6,503 bases of DNA. It comes from B21-G16 sp003644825 [NCBI: Candidatus Zhuqueibacterota bacterium] (GTDB lineage: Bacteria; SM23-31; B21-G16). The notes beneath the pieces are model-generated. The model was not told the origin of the DNA and made no database searches. It saw nothing but the letters and a program-made list of their open reading frames with translations. The stretch spans positions 1-6,503 of the forward strand of contig QNDJ01000099.1 of NCBI GenBank assembly GCA_003644825.1, read 5' to 3'. A program made the position numbers and the translations under genes. Positions 1 through 3,846 of this stretch are shown here, in pieces; the first letter of the stretch is position 1; each line of letters opens with the position of its first letter.

Positions 1-17
1 ATACTGATATTAAAAGA

Positions 18-650
18 ATGATAGAAATTCTCAAAGTAGAGATAAATAAATATAAAAACCCTGTTGTAACTCAATATGCAAAAGAAAAAAGAACTCCATT
101 TCAAATACTTGTTTCAACAATTTTAAGCCTCAGAACCAAGGATGAAACTACTGCTGAAGTAAGTAAAAGGTTATTCAAAATTGTTAATAAGCCCGAGGAT
201 ATTTTAAAACTTGGAGAAAAAAGGTTATCCGAGATAATTTACCCTGCTGGATTTTACAAAAATAAAGCAAAAAATTTGATTGAGATTTCCAGAACCCTTT
301 TGAAAAAACATAAAGGTAAAGTGCCTGATGAGCTCGATGAATTGTTGAAATTGAAGGGCGTTGGAAGAAAAACTGCTAATCTTGTTATAACACTGGGGTT
401 TAATAAGCCTGGCATCTGTGTTGATACACACGTTCACAGAATAACTAATAGATGGGGATATGTGGATACAAAAACACCGGAGAAAACTGAGTTCGAACTC
501 AGAAAAAAACTACCAGAAAAATACTGGATTATGTTTAATGACCTCCTTGTAACTTACGGGCAGAATATCTGTAAACCTGTATCTCCATTATGCTCAAAAT
601 GCAAAATTGAGAGTTTTTGTGAAAAAAATGGTGTTAAAAAGTCCAGATAA
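18..650 (+). CDS. nth: Endonuclease III (DNA glycosylase / AP lyase), possibly 5'-truncated by the window edge
   Basis: Base-excision repair enzyme that removes oxidised pyrimidines and cuts the strand at the abasic site; cytoplasmic and DNA-bound. Seen: the helix-hairpin-helix LKGVGRKTA (about residues 112-120) with catalytic Lys118, the motif VDTHVHR with catalytic Asp136 (the same 18-residue spacing as Lys120/Asp138 in E. coli Nth), and a C-terminal [4Fe-4S] set Cys185, 192, 195, 201 in the family spacing C-x6-C-x2-C-x5-C. Length (210) matches E. coli Nth (211). The segment LSLRTKDE replaces the E. coli LSAQATD and lacks its Gln. The start is uncertain: the ATG at 18 has no Shine-Dalgarno, the frame stays open to the window edge, and the upstream codons read T-D-I-K-R, matching the KR-x-EIL beginning of E. 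coli Nth. The real start may therefore be left of base 1. The stop overlaps the ribosome binding site of the ABC gene, implying one operon. Confidence 0.95.
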   Translation: MIEILKVEINKYKNPVVTQYAKEKRTPFQILVSTILSLRTKDETTAEVSKRLFKIVNKPEDILKLGEKRLSEIIYPAGFYKNKAKNLIEISRTLLKKHKGKVPDELDELLKLKGVGRKTANLVITLGFNKPGICVDTHVHRITNRWGYVDTKTPEKTEFELRKKLPEKYWIMFNDLLVTYGQNICKPVSPLCSKCKIESFCEKNGVKKSR

Positions 651-655
651 AGGAG
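651..655 (+). promoter_or_regulatory. Ribosome binding site of the ABC transporter gene
   Basis: AGGAG lies directly after the nth stop codon and only 3 bases before the ATG at 659, a short spacing. It fixes this ATG as the start and suggests that translation of the second gene may be coupled to that of nth. Confidence 0.7.
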
Positions 656-658
656 AAA

Positions 659-2398
659 ATGAAAAGCCTGCTTTTCCTTAAAAAATATTTAACAAGATAT
701 AAAAAGAGACTTGTATTTGGTGTATGTTTTGTTTTTCTCACCAATGCTGTTAGCATTTTAGCACCAAGGTTACTTGGATACATTATAGATTCTCTGAAAA
801 TCGGGATTTCCGGAAAAAGATTGGCCTTTCTTTCAGGTGTTTTTCTTCTTATTGCTATAGTTCAGGGTGTTTTCAGATTTTTAATGAGGCAATTAATGAT
901 GGGGTTATCTCGAAGGATTGAATATGACCTCAGAAATGATTTTTTTGCTCACCTGCAAACTTTAAGTCAATCGTATTATAACATCACAAGAACCGGTGAC
1001 CTGATGGCAAGAGCAACAAATGACCTTAATGCAATCAGAGGTGTTCTCGGACACGGAATTATGTATCTGTTAAATACGGTATTTTTATTTACCCTCGCAA
1101 TTATTCTGATGATAAATATAAACCTGAAATTAACATTATTTTCTTTAATTCCTTTTCCTTTTCTTGTTTTGTCAATCAACAGGTTTGGTTATTTAATTCA
1201 TAAAAGGTTTGAAAAGATTCAGGAGCAGTTCTCAAAGATAAGTTCCAGAGCTCAGGAAAATCTTTCTGGAATCAGACTCATTAAAGCTTATGTCAGAGAA
1301 AAAAGCGAAATCGATGAATTTAAAAAACTCAACAGAGAGTATGTTGATAGAAATAAATCATTAATAAAGGTATGGAGTCTTTTTTTCCCTGGAATGAAGT
1401 TACTGGGCGGTATAGCTATAGTTATTGTTTTGTGGTATGGGGGCTCAAAAGTAATTTCAGGAGAAATCACACTGGGCGAATTTGTTGCTTTTATGAGTTA
1501 TTTGATGATGCTTGTATGGCCTATGGTAGCCCTTGGGTGGGTCCTTAACATATTTCAGAGAGGTTCTGCATCTATGAAAAGATTCAAGAGTATACTCGAT
1601 GTAAAACCAGACATCAAAGATGATAACAACACAGATTATTCTATTAAAAACATATATGGTGAGATTGAATTCCGAAACCTGTATTTTTCATATAATGATA
1701 CAGTTGTTTTGAAAAATATAAACCTGAAAATTAAAAAAGGTATGACTCTTGGAATAATAGGTCCAACAGGTTCCGGTAAAACAACTCTGGTAAGTTTAAT
1801 ACCAAGGCTTTTTGATTGCAAAGATAACACTCTTTTTATTGATGGAGTCAACATAAAAAAGATTCCGCTAAAAGTTCTCAGGGGTTCAATAGGTTTTGTT
1901 CCTCAGGAGACGTTCCTATTTTCCGAGACCATAAAAGAAAATATCGGTTATAGTCTTGACCAGATGAACGAAAATATGGTAAAGGAAGCAGCTAAAGTTT
2001 CGAGGGTCAGTAAAGATATTGAGGAGTTTCCACAGAAATATGAAACTTTACTCGGTGAAAGAGGTATTAATCTATCGGGGGGACAAAAACAACGAACAGC
2101 AATTTCAAGAGCCATCATTAAAAACCCGAAAATCTTAATTCTTGATGATGCTCTTTCAAGTGTAGATACTAAAACAGAGGAAGAAATACTCGAAAACCTT
2201 AAAGATTTCCTTAAAACAAGAACCTGTATTATTGTATCTCATAGAATCTCAACCATTAAAAATTCTGACCTTATTATTGTTCTTGATAACGGAGAAATAG
2301 TAGAAAGAGGAACTCATTCAGAACTTATAAAAAAGGATGGTCTGTATGCATCAATTCATAAAAAACAGCTTTTAACAAGAGAACTTGAAAAATTATAG
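659..2398 (+). CDS. ABC exporter half-transporter (membrane domain plus ATPase), MdlA/YheI/BmrC-like degenerate half
   Basis: Inner-membrane type IV ABC exporter subunit, 579 residues; substrate unknown (relatives export drugs or lipids). Six hydrophobic helices fall near residues 17-37, 55-76, 128-150, 153-175, 245-264 and 274-296. The ATPase domain starts near 335 and has Walker A GPTGSGKTT (368-376), Q-loop Gln416, signature LSGGQ (472-476), Walker B ILILDD (492-497), D-loop SSVD (500-503) and switch His528. The residue after the Walker B aspartate is Asp497 (codon 2147-2149) instead of the catalytic glutamate. By family knowledge, LDDALSxVD marks the degenerate-site half of heterodimeric exporters such as E. 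coli MdlA, B. subtilis YheI (BmrC) and T. maritima TM287. Those genes sit next to a partner half; here the next gene is convergent and unrelated, and upstream is nth. The gene is intact and probably co-transcribed with nth (8-base gap). The heterodimer role is inferred. Confidence 0.93.
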   Translation: MKSLLFLKKYLTRYKKRLVFGVCFVFLTNAVSILAPRLLGYIIDSLKIGISGKRLAFLSGVFLLIAIVQGVFRFLMRQLMMGLSRRIEYDLRNDFFAHLQTLSQSYYNITRTGDLMARATNDLNAIRGVLGHGIMYLLNTVFLFTLAIILMININLKLTLFSLIPFPFLVLSINRFGYLIHKRFEKIQEQFSKISSRAQENLSGIRLIKAYVREKSEIDEFKKLNREYVDRNKSLIKVWSLFFPGMKLLGGIAIVIVLWYGGSKVISGEITLGEFVAFMSYLMMLVWPMVALGWVLNIFQRGSASMKRFKSILDVKPDIKDDNNTDYSIKNIYGEIEFRNLYFSYNDTVVLKNINLKIKKGMTLGIIGPTGSGKTTLVSLIPRLFDCKDNTLFIDGVNIKKIPLKVLRGSIGFVPQETFLFSETIKENIGYSLDQMNENMVKEAAKVSRVSKDIEEFPQKYETLLGERGINLSGGQKQRTAISRAIIKNPKILILDDALSSVDTKTEEEILENLKDFLKTRTCIIVSHRISTIKNSDLIIVLDNGEIVERGTHSELIKKDGLYASIHKKQLLTRELEKL

Positions 2399-2478
2399 AG
2401 TAATTTTCAGGCATAATTTGCTGATTTTCCATTCATTTTGATATACTACTTTACTTATTGATGATAATGTCAATATAC

Positions 2479-2522
2479 CTGTCATTGCTTGCCCCATACG
2501 GGGCGAATCAATCTCATGATTG
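2479..2522 (+). repeat. H1 repeat, copy A (diverged hairpin)
   Basis: Starts CTGTCATTGC like the two later H1 copies and keeps the tail TGTAAAAGCTATTTATG. The inner stem is GCCCC (2491-2495), loop ATAC, GGGGC (2500-2504), where the other copies have GTCC, GTAT, GGAC. ATTG (2484-2487) pairs with CAAT (2509-2512). The outer TGACAG arm is lost and replaced by ATGATTG. The core resembles, from memory, a GTCATTGCGAG...GAAGCAATC dispersed repeat found between genes in many bacterial genomes. Confidence 0.75.
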
Positions 2523-2584
2523 TGTAAAAGCTATTTATGGACGAATACCAGTTTTACGTTACATATTGTATTTAACACAGGTTG

Positions 2585-2610
2585 TAGGTCAGGCATCCCT
2601 GCCTGACCTA
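2585..2610. repeat. H2 repeat, copy A (perfect 11-bp hairpin)
   Basis: TAGGTCAGGCA (2585-2595) pairs perfectly with TGCCTGACCTA (2600-2610) around the loop TCCC. It is preceded by ACAGGTTG, as in the two other copies (3408-3433 and 3574-3599). The stem is identical among copies and only the 4-base loop differs (TCCC, TTCC, TCTC). Confidence 0.85.
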
Positions 2611-2620
2611 TTGACATACC

Positions 2621-2639
2621 GCTCCTGACGGAGCTTTTT
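2621..2639 (+). terminator. H3 hairpin followed by T5; candidate terminator for the nth-ABC transcript
   Basis: GCTCC (2621-2625), loop TGAC, GGAGC (2630-2634), then TTTTT (2635-2639). It is the first hairpin with a T-run downstream of the ABC stop, 222 bases away, and follows the strong H2 hairpin by 10 bases. The 5-bp stem is short, and the same hairpin recurs at 3277-3290 without a T-run. It may therefore be a repeat element that happens to terminate, or not terminate at all. Confidence 0.4.
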
Positions 2640-2651
2640 AATAAACAATAT

Positions 2652-2683
2652 CTGTCATTAGAAAGCAATCTTTTCAATAACAG
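2652..2683 (+). repeat. Degenerate H1 copy lacking the inner hairpin
   Basis: CTGTCATT (2652-2659), then AAAGCAATC (2662-2670) and ACAGTAAA (from 2680). These match the left arm and the right arm of the intact H1 copies, but the inner GTCC/GGAC hairpin is missing. The position, just after an H3 hairpin plus an AT-rich spacer, equals the H3-to-H1 order at 3277-3350. AATGACAG at 2708-2715 is the exact inverse of CTGTCATT and may be a further fragment. Confidence 0.55.
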
Positions 2684-2790
2684 TAAATATTAATTAAGAT
2701 AAATAAAAATGACAGGTGTAAACACTCTACAAATTTTATTAGTAAACATCAAACATACAGTCAAGAAAAAAACAAAGAACAATTAGAGTA

Positions 2791-2812
2791 ATCCGTGCAA
2801 TTCATTGTTTTT
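2791..2812 (+). repeat. ATCCGTG repeat, copy 1
   Basis: ATCCGTGCAATTCATTG followed by a T-run. It matches ATCCGTGTAATTTGTTG plus a T-run at 3007-3029 with few differences, in the same orientation. It does not fold into an obvious hairpin, unlike the other repeats here. Confidence 0.6.
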
Positions 2813-2816
2813 ATTA

Positions 2817-2843
2817 GCCTCGATAGAGGCGATATGTCTATAA
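2817..2843 (+). repeat. Hairpin repeat with CGATATGTCTATAAC tail, copy 1
   Basis: GCCTC (2817-2821), loop GATA, GAGGC (2826-2830), then GATATGTCTATAA. The element at 2869-2890 has the same plan (5-bp stem, small loop, GCGA plus an ATAT-rich tail) with two stem pairs exchanged. Confidence 0.6.
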
Positions 2844-2868
2844 CAAAAAGGAAAAAAACAAAAATAGA

Positions 2869-2890
2869 GCTCCAGAGGAGCGAAATATAA
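2869..2890 (+). repeat. Hairpin repeat with CGAAATATAA tail, copy 2
   Basis: GCTCC (2869-2873), loop AGA, GGAGC (2877-2881), then GAAATATAA. It lies 52 bases after the related element at 2817. From memory, a CTCCAGAGGAGCGAAAT sequence is a common intergenic repeat in other bacteria; I cannot verify this here. Confidence 0.6.
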
Positions 2891-2918
2891 ATATTAATTT
2901 GATTATAGATCATTGTAA

Positions 2919-2937
2919 CTCAACCTTCCAGCTTGAG
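2919..2937. repeat. Single-copy imperfect hairpin CTCAACC...GCTTGAG
   Basis: CTCAACC (2919-2925), loop TTCCA, GCTTGAG (2931-2937): seven positions with one C-C mismatch. Only one copy is visible in the window. Its style matches the other small palindromes around it. Confidence 0.4.
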
Positions 2938-3006
2938 ATTTGATTGTTATAACTGTAATGATAAGGTTAAAAAGTACGAATGGTTTTTTAAACATTAATT
3001 CGTTTG

Positions 3007-3029
3007 ATCCGTGTAATTTGTTGTTTTTT
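3007..3029 (+). repeat. ATCCGTG repeat, copy 2
   Basis: ATCCGTGTAATTTGTTG followed by a T-run, the direct counterpart of 2791-2812, 216 bases downstream. The two copies flank the CTCCAGAGGAGC-type hairpins and the single-copy hairpin at 2919. Confidence 0.6.
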
Positions 3030-3052
3030 AATTATTTTTACTACCATAATGC

Positions 3053-3212
3053 CAATACCAGAATAGAATTCTGATAGCGGATTAAATAATATGAAAGTCT
3101 CTAAAGAGACTGTTATTGGGGATATAACAATAAAGTTATAATTATTTCAAAACAGTCATTTTAATGACTTACCGTTGGATTATTCCAGCACCAGAATTCG
3201 ATTCTGGTGCTG
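3053..3212. repeat. Large imperfect palindrome with two nested hairpins per arm
   Basis: The block is symmetric about position 3132/3133. Left arm: CAGAAT-AGA-ATTCTG hairpin (3059-3073), 21-base spacer, then AAGTCTCTAAAGAGACTGTT (3095-3114). Right arm, inverted: AACAGTCATTTTAATGACTT (3151-3170), the same 21-base spacing, then a perfect 12-bp hairpin CAGCACCAGAAT-TCG-ATTCTGGTGCTG (3186-3212). The centre holds TATAAC (3123-3128) and GTTATA (3135-3140). A 14-base tail GGAYTAAATAAYAT follows both outer hairpins in direct orientation (3079-3092, 3218-3231). No coding potential is visible. It resembles a paired inverted REP-like doublet or a small non-autonomous element. Confidence 0.7.
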
Positions 3213-3276
3213 AAAAAGGACTAAATAACATTTCTATAACCTTAAAATCTTTACAGAACTTTTAACATTATATATC

Positions 3277-3290
3277 GCTCCTGACGGAGC
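3277..3290. repeat. H3 repeat, copy B
   Basis: GCTCC (3277-3281), loop TGAC, GGAGC (3286-3290), identical to 2621-2634 but followed by TCTCGATT instead of T5. A decayed third copy, ACTCTTGACGGAGC, lies at 3443-3456, where one stem pair is lost and another becomes G-T. Confidence 0.75.
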
Positions 3291-3308
3291 TCTCGATTAA
3301 AACCATAC

Positions 3309-3350
3309 CTGTCATTGCGAGTCCGTATGGACGAAGCAATCTCCTGACAG
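3309..3350 (+). repeat. H1 repeat, copy B (three-tier palindrome)
   Basis: Outer arms CTGTCA (3309-3314) and TGACAG (3345-3350), middle arms ATTGC (3314-3318) and GCAAT (3336-3340), inner stem GTCC (3321-3324), loop GTAT, GGAC (3329-3332). The outer and middle arms share the base at 3314. Small unpaired stretches separate the tiers. The whole 42-base block is identical to copy C. Confidence 0.85.
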
Positions 3351-3407
3351 TATAAAAGCTATTTATGAACTATTATTCATTCTACAAATGGAATTGAAAA
3401 CAGGTTG

Positions 3408-3433
3408 TAGGTCAGGCATTCCTGCCTGACCTG
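3408..3433. repeat. H2 repeat, copy B
   Basis: AGGTCAGGCA (3409-3418), loop TTCC, TGCCTGACCT (3423-3432); a G-T pair extends the stem by one. Same family as 2585-2610 and 3574-3599. Confidence 0.85.
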
Positions 3434-3474
3434 TAATATTCCACTCTTGACGGAGCTCTCAATTAAAACCATCC

Positions 3475-3516
3475 CTGTCATTGCGAGTCCGTATGGACGA
3501 AGCAATCTCCTGACAG
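3475..3516 (+). repeat. H1 repeat, copy C
   Basis: Identical over 42 bases to 3309-3350, including all three tiers of complementary arms (CTGTCA/TGACAG, ATTGC/GCAAT, GTCC/GGAC). Followed by TGTAAAAGCTATTTATG as in copy A. Confidence 0.85.
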
Positions 3517-3573
3517 TGTAAAAGCTATTTATGAACTATTATTCATTCTACGAATGGAATTGAAAACAGGTTG

Positions 3574-3599
3574 TAGGTCAGGCATCTCTGCCTGACCTA
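3574..3599. repeat. H2 repeat, copy C
   Basis: TAGGTCAGGCA (3574-3584), loop TCTC, TGCCTGACCTA (3589-3599). A perfect 11-bp stem, the same as copy A with a different loop. It ends the tandem array. Confidence 0.85.
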
Positions 3600-3627
3600 A
3601 AAAACCTATAAAACAAGAGTTTTCATC

Positions 3628-3686
3628 CTGTCAGTCTATATCAAACAAAAAAAATTGCCATACCCCTTAAAGAGTTCGCAATGAAA
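3628..3686 (-). repeat. Possible decayed H1 copy in inverted orientation
   Basis: CTGTCAG (3628-3634), ATTGC (3654-3658), CATAC (3659-3663) and TCGCAATGA (3676-3684) occur in the order expected of the reverse complement of an H1 repeat, but with an A-rich insertion and without the inner GTCC/GGAC stem. The match is patchy and could be chance. Confidence 0.3.
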
Positions 3687-3738
3687 GTGGGGAAGTTGTA
3701 TTGCTTTTTTCATTTCGTAAAAAAAGTAAAAATGATAT

Positions 3739-3772
3739 AAAAAAGGAAACGTAGCCCCGAATTCACGGGGCT
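3739..3772 (-). terminator. Rho-independent terminator of the M28-M19 peptidase gene
   Basis: AGCCCCG (3753-3759) and CGGGGCT (3766-3772) form a 7-bp GC-rich stem with a 6-base loop, 74 bases past the peptidase stop. Read on the minus strand, the stem is followed by ACGTTTCC and then TTTTTT (3744-3739). The plus-strand side has no T-run, so the signal serves the minus-strand gene. The T-tract begins 8 bases after the stem, which is less tight than the classic form. Confidence 0.65.
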
Positions 3773-3846
3773 GATAATGTTAATCAGGAATTATAAGAAT
3801 TACACTACTCACAATCGAGGTATCAATTTAACTGGAAAAAATAACT

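Larger units (their letters stand above)
3277..3599 (+). repeat. Tandem duplication, period 166 bp, of the H3-H1-H2 composite unit
   Basis: Unit 1 (3277-3433) and unit 2 (3443-3599) align without gaps at a constant offset of 166, with about 9 differences in 157 positions by eye. Each unit runs H3 hairpin, AT-rich spacer, H1 hairpin, a tail beginning AAAAGCTATTTATGAAC, then H2 hairpin. The high identity points to recent duplication or homogenisation. Confidence 0.9.
2399..3846. other. Long non-coding intergenic stretch between convergent genes, filled with palindromic repeats
   Basis: I see no open reading frame of convincing length or composition on either strand here. The content is short repeats, mostly hairpin-forming, listed separately below. 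Sparse parts with nothing I can name are 2399-2478, about 2718-2790, 2895-2918, 2940-3005 and 3773-3846. Both flanking genes end into this region, so it forms the 3' ends of both transcripts. That is a usual place for REP-like elements, where insertion does not break promoters. Confidence 0.85.

Noticed and set aside
11-35. Lipobox in the peptidase signal peptide (window positions do not apply; residues 10-15, IIFLCF)
   Set aside because: The residues before Cys are I-F-L, which do not fit the small-residue lipobox rule, while AFA before Gln22 fits ordinary signal peptidase I cleavage.
976-1854. Minus-strand open frames within the ABC gene
   Set aside because: They lie antisense to clearly coding sequence and show no recognisable protein features.
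2611-2642. TTGACA followed by TTTAAT as a promoter
   Set aside because: The gap is about 20 bases, the -35-like string lies between two repeat hairpins, and no gene starts downstream on the plus strand.
2479-3599. CRISPR array
   Set aside because: The repeats are palindromic units of unequal kind and about 166-bp period, without short regular unique spacers and without cas genes in the window.
3277-3599. Insertion sequence with transposase
   Set aside because: No transposase or other coding frame exists in the repeat region; at most these are non-autonomous elements.
3654-3682. ATTGC/GCAAT hairpin followed by T8 on the minus strand as a terminator
   Set aside because: Only a 5-bp AT-rich stem around a 19-base loop; the GC-rich hairpin at 3753-3772 is met first by the peptidase transcript and is more convincing.
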